Origin: Flavobacterium sp. I3-2
GTDB taxonomy: Bacteria; Bacteroidota; Bacteroidia; Flavobacteriales; Flavobacteriaceae
DNA length: 64,000 nt
Direction: 5' to 3'
Assembly: GCF_013389595.1 (NCBI RefSeq)
Contig: NZ_CP058306.1
Location: forward strand, 1,922,001-1,986,000
Shown here: positions 1 through 12,500 of the stretch, piece after piece
Position numbering within the stretch: position 1 is the stretch's first letter
Layout: every line of letters starts with the position of its first letter
Notes under the pieces: model-generated
Told to the model about the DNA's origin: nothing
The model's input: the letters and a program-made list of their open reading frames with translations, nothing else
The model's database searches: none
Translations under genes and position numbers: made by a program

Positions 1-503
1 GAAGAAGAGGTTTCATAACCGATAATTTCTGAATTGAAAAAGTTACCAAATCGTACAAACATTCCGCCAATTGCAATTGGAATGGTGATTCTGTCTAAAA
101 TCCATAAAATTGGTTTTTTAATCACATTTCTGCTGTAATAAATCATCACTAAAATAATTGCAATTGCAGCTCCGTGACTTGCTAATCCAGAAAAACCTAC
201 GATTTCAAATTTCGGTGAAAAACGAATTGGTAAAATAATTTCTGCTAAATGATTTTTATAATAATCCCAATCATAAAAGAAAACATGTCCTAATCGTGCA
301 CCAATTAAAGTAGCAAAAACGGTATAAATAAAAAGTTTGTCTAAATTGTCTGTGGTTTCTCCTTCGCGGTCGTAAACTTTTTTCATTAAGTACCAACCTA
401 GACCAAAGGCAACAACAAACATTAAACTATAATAACGTAATTTGAAAAATCCTAAATCAATTCCTTCTGATGGATTCCAAATCATATGCATTGATGTAAT
501 CAT
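1..503 (-). CDS. lgt: Prolipoprotein diacylglyceryl transferase (3' part beyond window)
   Basis: Inner-membrane enzyme that moves diacylglycerol from phosphatidylglycerol to the lipobox cysteine of prolipoproteins. The 167 codons present contain family signatures: GARLGHVFFYDW, a GLASHGAAI segment around the catalytic histidine, and RFGNFFNSEIIG near the break. Hydrophobic helices alternate with short loops. The frame opens with ATG at 503 (MITSMHMIWNPSEG); in-frame ATGs at 491 and 485 are alternatives, and 485 would give the usual short N-terminus MIWNP. The C-terminal part lies outside the window. It sits 53 bp downstream of yidD, which fits a shared envelope-biogenesis cluster. Assignment is secure; the exact start is not. 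Confidence 0.93.
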   Translation of the reverse strand, partial: MITSMHMIWNPSEGIDLGFFKLRYYSLMFVVAFGLGWYLMKKVYDREGETTDNLDKLFIYTVFATLIGARLGHVFFYDWDYYKNHLAEIILPIRFSPKFEIVGFSGLASHGAAIAIILVMIYYSRNVIKKPILWILDRITIPIAIGGMFVRFGNFFNSEIIGYETSS

Positions 504-556
504 AAAAATAAATTTTGGTAAATGTAACCGATTCGCTTGTATTAAACAAGATTATT

Positions 557-787
557 TTACGGAACTGGGTCGTATCCGCTTTTTCCCCAAGGATGACAAC
601 TTGCAATGCGTTTTATTCCTAACCATCCACCTTTAAAAAGGCCGTATTTTTTTAAAGCTTGTAAAGTATAGCTTGAGCAAGTAGGTGAAAACCTACAGGC
701 CGAAGGTGTGAATGGTGAAATACAAACTTGATAAAAACGAATCAGAAAGATAAACGGAAATATTAGTATTTTTTGAAGTGTTTTCAT
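557..787 (-). CDS. yidD: Membrane protein insertion efficiency factor YidD
   Basis: A 76-residue protein with an amphipathic/hydrophobic N-terminus (residues 1-25) followed by the diagnostic cysteine-rich YidD block: [19 protein letters not shown] near residues 31-49 and [17 protein letters not shown] at the C-terminus. YidD proteins assist YidC-dependent membrane insertion at the inner membrane. The length is typical. It is not next to yidC/rnpA here but between cysS and lgt, and a terminator hairpin separates it from cysS, so it probably has its own promoter or relies on read-through. Confidence 0.95.
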   Translation of the reverse strand: MKTLQKILIFPFIFLIRFYQVCISPFTPSACRFSPTCSSYTLQALKKYGLFKGGWLGIKRIASCHPWGKSGYDPVP

Positions 788-800
788 TTTTTAAATGTAA

Positions 801-840
801 GAAAAAAATAAAGCTACAAAAAAAATGTAGCTTTAAAATT
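801..840 (-). terminator. Terminator after cysS
   Basis: Perfect 9-bp stem (810-818 with 826-834) with a seven-base loop. Read on the minus strand it is followed by a T-rich tract, just past the cysS stop and before yidD. Confidence 0.75.
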
Positions 841-841
841 T

Positions 842-2320
<1,479 letters not shown>

Positions 2321-2340
2321 ATTATTAATTTAATTTGAAA

Positions 2341-3012
2341 TTAGAATTGTGTGTCTAATTTAATGTAATCTAAAAGTTCTCTTCTTGTTTTTTCTTCTTT
2401 AAATAAGCCTCCGAATTCTGCAGTTACTGTTGAACTTTCGATATCGCGAATTCCACGAGAGTTTACACAAAGGTGTTTTGCGTCAATTACACAAGCTACG
2501 TTTTCTGTTCCTAGAACTTTTTTCAACTCTTCAACAATCTGAATGGTTAAACGTTCTTGAACTTGTGGACGTTTGGCATAATAATCTACAATTCGATTCA
2601 TTTTTGATAAACCAACTACCGTTCCGTTAGAAATGTAAGCTACGTGAGCACGACCAACGATTGGTAATAAATGGTGTTCACATGTTGAATAAACTACAAT
2701 GTTTTTTTCAACAAGCATTTCTCCATATTTATATTTGTTATCAAATGTAGAAGCGCTTGGTTTTTTTTCTGGATTCAATCCTCCAAAAATTTCTTTCACG
2801 AACATTTTTGCAACACGTTTTGGTGTACCTTTTAAACTGTCGTCAGTAAGGTCCATTCCTAAAGTAGTTAAAATATTTTCGAAATCTTTTCTTATAGATT
2901 CTATTTTTTCATCATCTGTACGATCAAAAGCATCCGCTCTTAAAGGAGTGTGGTCACTAGTACCAATATGGTTTTCTCCTAGTTCATCGTTAAACATATC
3001 TGACTTGCACAT
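2341..3012 (-). CDS. folE: GTP cyclohydrolase I
   Basis: Converts GTP to 7,8-dihydroneopterin triphosphate, the first step of folate/tetrahydropterin synthesis. The core is present: STCEHHLLPIVGRAHVAYI (zinc Cys and His), the VQERLT segment, and CVIDAKHLCVNSRG with the third zinc ligand, which marks the zinc-dependent FolE1 type. The first ~35 residues are a variable acidic extension. The annotated start is ATG at 3012; an in-frame ATG at 2997 (MFNDELGEN) is equally plausible. A TATATTTG -7 box at 3045-3052 lies a suitable distance upstream. Confidence 0.97.
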   Translation of the reverse strand: MCKSDMFNDELGENHIGTSDHTPLRADAFDRTDDEKIESIRKDFENILTTLGMDLTDDSLKGTPKRVAKMFVKEIFGGLNPEKKPSASTFDNKYKYGEMLVEKNIVVYSTCEHHLLPIVGRAHVAYISNGTVVGLSKMNRIVDYYAKRPQVQERLTIQIVEELKKVLGTENVACVIDAKHLCVNSRGIRDIESSTVTAEFGGLFKEEKTRRELLDYIKLDTQF

Positions 3013-3044
3013 ATATTATAAATTTGTTTGAGTATAATAAGATG

Positions 3045-3052
3045 CAAATATA
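3045..3052 (-). promoter_or_regulatory. Probable -7 box of the folE-cysS promoter
   Basis: On the minus strand the sequence reads TATATTTG followed by C, an exact match to the Bacteroidota consensus TAnnTTTG. It lies 33 bp upstream of the folE ATG. No clear TTG -33 element is visible, so the call is moderate. Confidence 0.5.
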
Positions 3053-3231
3053 ATTATAATTGTTGATTTTAATGAAGTTTAGAATTAGTTATACAAATAT
3101 TTTGATTAAGTTATTTTGAAATCACAAGGCTAAAGAATGTTAAAAAAGTGGTTATATGTTTTTTTTTGAAAAAAAAAGATAATTGTTTCTTAAATTTATG
3201 TAAATTTCGCTTTTTAAAATAATGTAGTATT

Positions 3232-3654
3232 ATGAGAAGAATAAGTTTACTTATCTTGTTAGGGCTGTTATCTTTTCGGGCAATGTCTCAGGAGGGTAAA
3301 ATGAACGATGAGACAAAAATTGATCCACGGCTTGTTGAAGTCTATGGAGATCAATTAGAAAAATTAGTTTTAAATGACAAAGATCGTTTAAATGGACTGA
3401 ATCTTTTATTAGAGAAAAGGGTTAAAATCATTATTGAGCCTTATGCTACTAATGAAAAATATCCCAAATTATCGGAATTTACTTTGAATAATTCCTATAA
3501 TAAAGATTTAAAACGAGATGAGGTTTTTGATGTTAATACGTTTAATGTCTTGAAATACAATTTAAGTTTCTTTTCAAATCGAGAGATTAAGTATTATAGA
3601 GTAGATAATACTGATTATTTAATAAAAATATTATCACAAAATTTAAAGGAATAG
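3232..3654 (+). CDS. Small secreted protein of unknown function
   Basis: A 140-residue protein with a Sec signal peptide (basic MRR, hydrophobic core, cleavage after RAMSQ or AMS). The mature part is charged and mostly helical in appearance, with no motif I recognise. Its stop codon is three bases before the ATG of the 1918-residue type IX-secreted protein, so the two are surely cotranscribed and perhaps translationally coupled. This suggests, but does not prove, a role in folding, export or anchoring of the large protein. No lipobox cysteine is present. Confidence 0.8.
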   Translation: MRRISLLILLGLLSFRAMSQEGKMNDETKIDPRLVEVYGDQLEKLVLNDKDRLNGLNLLLEKRVKIIIEPYATNEKYPKLSEFTLNNSYNKDLKRDEVFDVNTFNVLKYNLSFFSNREIKYYRVDNTDYLIKILSQNLKE

Positions 3655-3657
3655 ATA

Positions 3658-6600
3658 ATGATAAAGCGTTTACTCTTATTTTTTACGATGTTATTATTCT
3701 GGCATAATAATTATGCTCAGGTTTATAATATGACAGACGGTTTTGTTGTAAATACTTGTACTGGTAAATTCTACGATAGTGGAGGACCAGACGGTGATTA
3801 TGAAAATGCACAGCAACAAATTATGACTTTTTGTCCTGATTTTCCTGAATCAGCAATTCAAGTAGTTTTTAATGATTTTGATTTACAAGAAAATAATGAT
3901 ATTTTATTTGTATATGACGGACCAGATATTAACTCACCATTAATTACAACTTTGACTGGATCAGAAATTCCTTTAGTACAAATGGCTTCAGGTAATAATC
4001 CTACAGGATGTTTGACTTTTAGATTTATTTCTGATGGATATGTAACAGGTAGAGGTTGGGATGCTGAAATTAATTGTGTTACACCTTGTCAAGTAATTAT
4101 GGCTTATTTAGACTATAGTTATCCAAGTAGAAATGCTCAAGGTGTCATTAGAGCCTGTGTAGGTCAAGAAATTTCATTAGGCGCTCAAGCTACATTTTCT
4201 GGAAATGGAGCAAATTCTGTTTATACTTGGGATTTAGATAATGGAGGTACTGCAGTTGGTCAAAATGTAACTGTAACTTATAATGTACCTGGAATTTATA
4301 GAGTAAATGTTTGGGTAACTGATGAACTTGATTGTAGAAATAATAATATTATTAATCAAACAATACAAGTTTCTCCTGAACCTGAAGTTACTATAGATTT
4401 ACCACCTGATATTTGTTTTGGTGTGGATACAGTTGTAACTGTAGATGCAGTATATCCAGAAATTACTCGTGAATGTGCGGCACCTGTGACAGGTACAACG
4501 TATTTGCCTGATGGTGATGATGATATATATTCAACTTCTCTTTTGATTGACTGTTTCAATAACGATCAAATAATCACTGATGCTTCTCAGGTTGCACGTC
4601 TTTGTATAAATATGGAGCATTCTTTTTCTGGGGATTTAACCATGCGATTGATAGCGCCAGATGGTTCTATTGCTATTCTTTATGATCAAGGTGGAGGAGC
4701 AACAACATTTGGTCACGCTCCTACGAGTAATGCACCGATTCCAGGTGTTGGTGAAACTTATTGTTTTACTATGGATGCTGCTACAATTGTAAATCAAGGA
4801 CAAGTTGTTCCAAGTAATGAAACCCGTAACATGTGGGCTCCTGGTGATTATCTTCCAATTACAGGGTTTGAGAATTTTATTGACTCACCTGTAAATGGTA
4901 TTTGGACTTTACAAATTCATGATCAATTAGGACAAGACAACGGTTATATTTTTTGGTGGTCTATTGATTTTTCAGAAGATATTGTACCAGCAGAATTTTC
5001 TTTCCAACCTGTAATGGAGTCAATAGCGGTACCTTCAGAAAATGGAGTTGTCGATGTAACAGGTAATCAATTCACAATTAATCCTGAGATTGAAGGAGAA
5101 TTATGTTATGATGTTACTATTATAAATGACTTCGGTTGTCCTTTTGTAAAAAGAATTTGTACTAATGTTGGAGCTCAAATTGTATTAAATGAGCCGAGAG
5201 AATTCCAAGGATGTATTGATGATAATGGAGTATTTATTTTCGATTTCCAACCTGTGTTTTCAGATTTATCAAATAATCAATTATTAGTTTTCTCAATTCA
5301 CTCTTCAGAAACTGAAGCAAATGAAGCTATGAATGCTTTAGCTACAACTCAAGTACAAACGGTTTCTGATGGTCTAGTTACTTATTGGGTACGTGCTTAT
5401 AATGTTGTTACTGGTTGTTTTAAAGTAACATCTTTTACAGCTCAGGCTACTGATTGTACTTTGAATTTGGTTCATTTACCTGACTTGTCGATTTGTGATG
5501 GTCAAGTAAATACATTTGATTTATCTCAATATTCTCCAATAGTCTATAACAATAATTTAAATTATACAGTTACTTACTATAATTCAGAAGCTGATGCAAA
5601 CAATCAAGTTAGTGCAATTGACGCTAATTTACTTGCAAATTATGTAGGAACTAACAATGAAACGATTTGGGTAAGAGTTCAGAATATAAATAATGTAGCT
5701 GCTTTTGGAATTACATTCTTCAAATTATTTGTTTATCCTGTTCCTGAGTTTTATGATTTAACTCCAGTTTTTGGTTGTGAGATTCCTGGAAGTGGATTAG
5801 CTAATTTTGATTTATCTTCTGTTCAAGCACAAGCAAGTGGATTATCTCCTAATATTGAAGTTACATTCTATCCAACTATTGCTGAAGCTGAAATCGGTGA
5901 TATTGCTACAAGTTTACCTTTAAATTATACAGGATACCAAGGAATTATATATGTTCGTGCATACAATCCTAATACAGCATGTTTTACTATAATGCCTTTA
6001 GTAACTAATGTAGTTGATGCACCTGGTGCAAATCAAATTGATCCATTAGAAATTTGTGATACTAATAATGATGGTTTTGCAATTTTCAATTTGATACCAA
6101 CAACAATTATGATTGCAGGAAATCCGATTCCTCCTGGAGTTCAGGTTACTTATCATGAAACTTTAGCTGATGCTAACAATAATGTTAATAAGATTCAAGA
6201 TATTGGAGCTTATCAAAATGTTGTGGTAAATAATCAAACAATTTATGTTCGAGTGGGGTATATGAATTCAACTTGTAGTGCAATTGTTCCATTACAGTTA
6301 ATAGTGCATGCTTCACCTGTAATTGTTGATCCTACACCATTGCATGCATGTGATGCAGATAATAATGGTATTGCTAATTTTGATTTAACATCTAAAATAG
6401 CTGAGATTTTAAATGGTTTAAATCCATTAGATTATGTTGTAACTTTTTATACTGATTCTGCAAATGCAAACGCAGGAACAAATGAAATTACTGCGCCAGC
6501 AAATTATTCTAACTTAACTGCATCTACTGTAATAGTTCGAGTTCAGAATATTGCTACAGGTTGTTTTAAAATAACTAAATTAGTTTTAATTACTGATCCA

Positions 6601-9414
6601 ACGCCAGTAGTTGCAAATCCAGTAGCAACCTATTCGTTATGTGATGATAATTTTGATGGATTCCAAGTTTTTGATTTAGCGAGTAAAATACCAGTAATAA
6701 CTGGTTCACAAACAGGGTTACAAGTAACTTTCCATTATTCATTAGCAGATGCAAATTCAGGATCAAATCCATTGGCATCACCATATCAAAATGTTGTACA
6801 AAATGTTCAAACTTTACATGTTCGTGTACAGCGTTTAAGCACAGGTTGTTTTACAACAACAACTATGGATATTCGTGTAACACCAATACCAGTATTGAAT
6901 ATTCCAATTGCACCAATTGATGTTTGTAGTAATACAGATTCAAGTTTTGGAACAATAAATTTAACAAGTTACAATGCGCAGTTTTTAAATGGAGGACCAG
7001 CATATGAATTGAAATATTTCGAAACACAAGCTAATGCACAAAATAATGTATTACCTATTTTAGGACCAGAAGCATATAATAACTTACAGCCATCAAACCC
7101 ATCAGTTTGGGTAAGAGCAACAAATCCACAAACAGGATGTTTCTCTGTTTACAAAGTGACTTTCCGTTTATTAGTTTCACCTAAAATGCCAGTAGTTTTA
7201 CCAGATGTAGTAACATGTGATGTTCATGCTGATTTATTTGACGGAATAACGCCGATCAATTTAGCACAACAAACACCATTGATTCTAGCAGCGCAAACTA
7301 TACCAGGAACTTATGAAGTACGTTATTTTACATCATTAGTTTTAGCAAATGTTGGAACCAATTGGATTGCAAATCCAGAAACTTATTTGAATACATCAAA
7401 TCCACAAACGATTTGGGTACGAGTTCAGAATGCAGCACATCCAACGTCATGTTTTGAGGTGAAAAGTTTTAATGTTGTAGTAAATACACCGTTACCATTA
7501 GGATTACCATCACCAATTGCATTGTGTGATAACGGCTTACCAAATGATGGACAAACAACATTTGACTTAACAATGAGACAAGGTCAAATTACGCAAGGTC
7601 AAATTTTTGGAGTAACATTGAAATATTATACAAATGAAGCAGAAGCAAAAGCAGGATTTAATCATATTACCAATCCAACTTCATATGTAAATACATCAAA
7701 TCCACAAACAATTTGGGTTTCAGTAGAGAATATGCATGGATGTTTTTCATATACTACATTGACAATTCGTGTATTGCCATTACCAGAACCAAATTTAACC
7801 CCAACAGCTTTACAAAAATGTGAAACAGCTTTAGGAAGTGGAGAGGCATCCTTTGATTTAAGATTAGCACAACCAGACCTAAGTAATGGAAACGCTACTT
7901 TGACATATAAATATTTTATAACAGAACAAGAAGCGATAAATAATGTTGGTGCTATTGGTACACCAGAAGATTTCTTAACAGGATCAATGACAGTTTACGT
8001 TCGTGTGTCAAATACACCAACTATCTTATCAGAAAGTTGTTTTGTAATTGTGCCATTACAATTGATAGTAAATTCTTTACCAACAATTGGAACATTAACG
8101 CCATTGTTAGCATGTGAATTGAATACAGACGGAATTTATACTTTTGACTTACGCGATAAAGATCCACAAGTTTTAGGAAATCAAAACCCAGCGAATTTTG
8201 ATGTTCGTTATTATGTAACTGAAACAGCAGCATTGTTAGGAGCAGCACCGATTCCTTATATTTATACGAATGCAGCAGCATATTTACAGACAATTTGGGT
8301 GCGAGTTCAACATAGAGTTACAGGATGTTATTCAATAGCATCTCTAGATTTAAAAGTTGAAGAAAAAGTATTTGCATATCCACCATCAGTAAGTTTAGCA
8401 TTCTGTGATACAGATGGTGTAAATGATGGATTTGGACCAGCTGATATCACAACATTGAATGCAGGAATTATCTCTACACAAAATTTAACAGGAAATTTAG
8501 GAGTGAGATATTATTCATCTTGGGCGAATTACAACGCAGGAAATGCATCATCATCAACGCAATTCCCGATAACAAGTAATCCTCAGTTAGTAATTGCAGA
8601 AGTGTTTAATTTAGATAATGAGGAATTATGTACTGCAACAGTTCAGTTCTTTGTAACAATGAGTAAAGCTCCAAGTTTTGAACCAATACCAAACGGATAT
8701 GTTTGTACAGATTTCAGAACAGGAAGAGTAAATGGTTACTTAATGGATACAGAATTACCAGCAGGACAGTACACATTTACTTGGATGCAAAATGGTAATA
8801 TATTAGCAAATAATGGACCATCTCATGAAGCAACAGCTGCAGGAAATTATACAGTTACTGTAACGTCAAATGAAACAGGATGTTCAGTAACACAAACGAT
8901 AAACGTTCAAGTAGCACCGGCAGTTTCTATAGATGAAATCAAAATAAGTGAAGGATTCTCAGAAACAAATGTTGTAGAAGTTATAGCATCAGCTACACCA
9001 GGAACATTATTGGAATATGCTATGGATGAAGGAGCTTATCAAGATAGTAATATCTTTGTAGATGTTGCTCCAGGAACACATATTATCTGGGTTAAAGTAA
9101 AAGGATTAAACGCATGTGCAACATCAAAAGTTATAAATGTGTTGAATTATCCTAAATTCTTTACACCAAATAATGATGGATATAACGATACTTGGAATAT
9201 TTTTGCATTAAAAGATCAACCTGAAGCAAAAATTTATATCTTTGACAGACAAGGAAAATTATTAAAGCAATTAAGTCCAGCAGGTGAAGGATGGGATGGG
9301 ACGTTTAACAACAAACCATTACCATCAACAGATTACTGGTTTAAAGCTGAATATATTGAACCAAACACAGGATTACAAAAAGAAGCTACAGGTCACTTTA
9401 CATTAAAAAGATAA
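3658..9414 (+). CDS. Giant modular type IX-secreted surface protein (type-B sorting domain)
   Basis: A 1918-residue exported protein. Signal peptide residues 1-20 (ending NNYAQ). Next come a CUB-like domain (about 25-140), a PKD-like domain (about 150-245, with YTWDLDNGG), and a proprotein-convertase P-domain-like segment (about 280-445, with SGDLTMRLIAPDG and WTLQIHDQ). About twelve degenerate modules of ~96 residues follow (about 515-1670), each opening with a Cys-Asp/Gly-rich FDL segment and ending in a QTIWVRVQN...TGCF segment. Another Ig/PKD-like unit precedes a C-terminal gliding-motility-type sorting domain (about 1830-1918: FFTPNNDGYNDTWNI, IYIFDRQGKLL, GWDGTFNNKPLPS, GHFTLKR). This is the type-B signal recognised by the type IX system, so the protein should reach the cell surface or medium, probably as an adhesin. 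No PorP/SprF-like partner gene follows. Module count and boundaries are by eye. Confidence 0.92.
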   Translation: MIKRLLLFFTMLLFWHNNYAQVYNMTDGFVVNTCTGKFYDSGGPDGDYENAQQQIMTFCPDFPESAIQVVFNDFDLQENNDILFVYDGPDINSPLITTLTGSEIPLVQMASGNNPTGCLTFRFISDGYVTGRGWDAEINCVTPCQVIMAYLDYSYPSRNAQGVIRACVGQEISLGAQATFSGNGANSVYTWDLDNGGTAVGQNVTVTYNVPGIYRVNVWVTDELDCRNNNIINQTIQVSPEPEVTIDLPPDICFGVDTVVTVDAVYPEITRECAAPVTGTTYLPDGDDDIYSTSLLIDCFNNDQIITDASQVARLCINMEHSFSGDLTMRLIAPDGSIAILYDQGGGATTFGHAPTSNAPIPGVGETYCFTMDAATIVNQGQVVPSNETRNMWAPGDYLPITGFENFIDSPVNGIWTLQIHDQLGQDNGYIFWWSIDFSEDIVPAEFSFQPVMESIAVPSENGVVDVTGNQFTINPEIEGELCYDVTIINDFGCPFVKRICTNVGAQIVLNEPREFQGCIDDNGVFIFDFQPVFSDLSNNQLLVFSIHSSETEANEAMNALATTQVQTVSDGLVTYWVRAYNVVTGCFKVTSFTAQATDCTLNLVHLPDLSICDGQVNTFDLSQYSPIVYNNNLNYTVTYYNSEADANNQVSAIDANLLANYVGTNNETIWVRVQNINNVAAFGITFFKLFVYPVPEFYDLTPVFGCEIPGSGLANFDLSSVQAQASGLSPNIEVTFYPTIAEAEIGDIATSLPLNYTGYQGIIYVRAYNPNTACFTIMPLVTNVVDAPGANQIDPLEICDTNNDGFAIFNLIPTTIMIAGNPIPPGVQVTYHETLADANNNVNKIQDIGAYQNVVVNNQTIYVRVGYMNSTCSAIVPLQLIVHASPVIVDPTPLHACDADNNGIANFDLTSKIAEILNGLNPLDYVVTFYTDSANANAGTNEITAPANYSNLTASTVIVRVQNIATGCFKITKLVLITDPTPVVANPVATYSLCDDNFDGFQVFDLASKIPVITGSQTGLQVTFHYSLADANSGSNPLASPYQNVVQNVQTLHVRVQRLSTGCFTTTTMDIRVTPIPVLNIPIAPIDVCSNTDSSFGTINLTSYNAQFLNGGPAYELKYFETQANAQNNVLPILGPEAYNNLQPSNPSVWVRATNPQTGCFSVYKVTFRLLVSPKMPVVLPDVVTCDVHADLFDGITPINLAQQTPLILAAQTIPGTYEVRYFTSLVLANVGTNWIANPETYLNTSNPQTIWVRVQNAAHPTSCFEVKSFNVVVNTPLPLGLPSPIALCDNGLPNDGQTTFDLTMRQGQITQGQIFGVTLKYYTNEAEAKAGFNHITNPTSYVNTSNPQTIWVSVENMHGCFSYTTLTIRVLPLPEPNLTPTALQKCETALGSGEASFDLRLAQPDLSNGNATLTYKYFITEQEAINNVGAIGTPEDFLTGSMTVYVRVSNTPTILSESCFVIVPLQLIVNSLPTIGTLTPLLACELNTDGIYTFDLRDKDPQVLGNQNPANFDVRYYVTETAALLGAAPIPYIYTNAAAYLQTIWVRVQHRVTGCYSIASLDLKVEEKVFAYPPSVSLAFCDTDGVNDGFGPADITTLNAGIISTQNLTGNLGVRYYSSWANYNAGNASSSTQFPITSNPQLVIAEVFNLDNEELCTATVQFFVTMSKAPSFEPIPNGYVCTDFRTGRVNGYLMDTELPAGQYTFTWMQNGNILANNGPSHEATAAGNYTVTVTSNETGCSVTQTINVQVAPAVSIDEIKISEGFSETNVVEVIASATPGTLLEYAMDEGAYQDSNIFVDVAPGTHIIWVKVKGLNACATSKVINVLNYPKFFTPNNDGYNDTWNIFALKDQPEAKIYIFDRQGKLLKQLSPAGEGWDGTFNNKPLPSTDYWFKAEYIEPNTGLQKEATGHFTLKR

Positions 9415-9432
9415 CCACTAGCAGATTATATA

Positions 9433-9468
9433 AAAAGGAGAAAATCGAAAGGTTTTCTCCTTTTTTTT
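9433..9468 (+). terminator. Terminator after the giant surface-protein gene
   Basis: Stem built from GGAGAAAA and TTTTCTCC (9437-9444 with 9453-9460), flanked by A and T tracts and ending in eight T. It lies 20-50 bp past the stop codon. Confidence 0.88.
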
Positions 9469-9559
9469 ATGAATAAAATATTTTGAAGCGTTGATATGAA
9501 ATGTTTTTATGTTTTTGATAAAATTTGTATCTTGCTCTACTATTAACATTAAGTTCGAT

Positions 9560-12500
9560 ATGGAAAATAATATCCCTTATAAACCAGAAAATAAAGTACG
9601 TATAGTAACTGCTGCCGCTCTATTTGATGGACACGATGCAGCAATCAATATCATGCGTCGAATCATTCAATCCACCGGATGTGAAGTCATTCATTTAGGT
9701 CATGACAAATCTGTTGAAGATGTCGTAAACACTGCGATACAAGAAGATGCTAATGCGATTGCAATGACATCTTATCAAGGCGGACATAATGAGTATTTTA
9801 AATATATGTATGACTTGCTTCAAGAAAAAGGTGCTGGACATATTCGCATCGTTGGTGGTGGAGGTGGAGTAATTCTTCCTACTGAAATCAAAGATTTAAT
9901 GGATCATGGAATTACACGTATTTATTCTCCGGATGATGGTCGTGAAATGGGACTTCAAGGAATGATTAATGATATGGTTCAGAAAGCTGATTTTCCAACT
10001 CCAAATTTGAATCTTCCTGAAGGAAAAGATGTGTATCAATCTCTTTCGGATAAAGATGTAACTACGATTTCTCGATTAATTTCTTTAGCTGAAAATAGAG
10101 AAGATGACTTTTTGAAGTTATTCGATTTTGATAAAGTTGAAAATAAATCAACTCCAGTTTTGGGAATTACTGGGACAGGTGGAGCTGGTAAATCGTCTAT
10201 GGTTGATGAATTAGTTCGTCGTTTCTTAATTGATTTTCCAGAAAAAACTATTGCTTTAGTTTCTGTCGATCCTTCTAAAAAGAAAACAGGTGGAGCATTA
10301 TTAGGAGATCGTATTCGTATGAACTCAATCAATAATCCACGTGTTTATATGCGTTCGTTGGCTACGCGTCAATCGAACTTAGCTTTATCAAGATACGTTG
10401 AAGAAGCATTGCAAGTTTTAAAAGCTGCCCATTATGATTTAATTGTTTTAGAAACTTCTGGAATTGGTCAATCAGATACAGAAATCTTAGACCATTCAGA
10501 TGCGTCTTTATATATCATGACTCCAGAATTTGGAGCTGCAACTCAGCTAGAAAAAATCGATATGTTAGATTTTGCTGACATTGTTGCAATTAATAAATTT
10601 GATAAACGCGGTGCTTTAGATGCTTTACGCGATGTGAAAAAACAATACCAACGCAATCATAATTTATGGGATGCTGATCCTGATACAATGCCTGTTTTCG
10701 GAACAATCGCATCTCAGTTCAATGATCCAGGTACGAATCAATTGTACAAATCAATCATGGATAAAGTGGTTGAAAAAACAGGTGCCGATTTAAAATCGAA
10801 TTTCGAAATCACGAAAGAAATGAGTGAGAAGATTTTCGTAATTCCACCTTCGCGTACACGTTACTTATCTGAAATCGCAGAGAATAATCGTGGATATGAT
10901 TCAAGAGCGAATGCTCAAAAAGAAGTAGCTCAAAAATTATACGGATTCTTTAAAACGCTTGAAACCATTTCTGGAAAAGTTCCAACAATCAATCAATATG
11001 GAATTGATATTACTGGAACGGATAATCCTGAATTAACTAAAGTGCTGTTAGCCGAATTCGATAAGTTAAAAATGAATTTAGATCCTTTCAACTGGGAAGT
11101 AATTACTACTTGGGATGAAAAGGTAAATAAGTATAAAAATCCAGTTTATTCGTTTAAAGTTCGTGATAAAGAAATCAAGATTCAAACACATTCAGAATCG
11201 TTATCACACTTACAAATTCCTAAAATAGCTTTACCTAAATACGAAGCTTGGGGAGATATTTTACGTTGGATTTTACAAGAAAACGTTCCAGGAGAATTTC
11301 CATTTACTTCAGGTTTATATCCGTTCAAACGTGAAGGAGAAGATCCAACGCGTATGTTTGCTGGAGAAGGAGGGCCAGAACGTACCAATCGTCGTTTCCA
11401 TTATGTTTCAAAAGGAATGCCAGCGAAACGTTTATCAACAGCTTTTGACTCGGTAACTTTATACGGAAACGATCCAGGACATCGTCCAGATATTTATGGA
11501 AAAATTGGTAATGCCGGAGTTTCTATTTGTTGTTTAGACGATGCTAAGAAATTATATTCCGGTTTCGATTTATCGCATGCAATGACATCAGTTTCGATGA
11601 CGATTAACGGACCAGCACCGATGTTGTTAGGGTTCTTTATGAATGCAGCCATTGATCAAAACTGTGAAAAATACATTAAAGAAAACGGTTTAGAAGCTGA
11701 AGTTGAAGCTAAGATTGAAGCTATTTACAAAGCTAAAAATGCAGAACGTCCTCGTTACAACGGAGAACTTCCTGAAGGAAATGACGGTCTAGGATTAATG
11801 CTTTTAGGTGTAACAGGAGATCAAGTATTGCCTGCAGATGTGTATGCTGAAATTAAGAAAAATACATTAGCTCAAGTTCGTGGAACGGTTCAAGCGGATA
11901 TTTTAAAAGAAGATCAAGCCCAAAATACGTGCATCTTTTCAACGGAGTTTGCATTGCGTTTAATGGGTGACGTGCAAGAATATTTCATTGATAAAAATGT
12001 GCGTAACTTCTATTCGGTTTCTATTTCAGGATATCATATTGCAGAAGCAGGTGCAAATCCGGTTACGCAATTGGCATTTACTTTAGCAAACGGATTTACG
12101 TATGTGGAGTATTATTTATCTCGTGGAATGGACATCAATGCATTCGGGCCAAACTTATCGTTCTTCTTCTCAAACGGAATCGATCCAGAATATTCTGTAA
12201 TCGGTCGCGTGGCTCGTAGAATTTGGGCAAAAGCTTTAAAACAAAAATACGGAGCAAACGAAAGAGCGCAAATGTTGAAATACCACATTCAAACTTCAGG
12301 TCGTTCGTTACACGCACAAGAAATCGATTTCAACGATATTCGTACTACGTTACAAGCTTTGTATGCGATTTACGACAACTGTAATTCGCTACATACAAAC
12401 GCTTACGACGAAGCAATTACAACACCAACAGAAGAATCGGTTCGTAGAGCTATGGCGATTCAGTTGATCATCAATAAAGAATTAGGATTAGCGAAAAATG

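Noticed and set aside
10036..10332. 98-codon open frame antisense to icmF
   Set aside because: The opposite strand encodes a fully conserved GTPase domain; antisense frame only.
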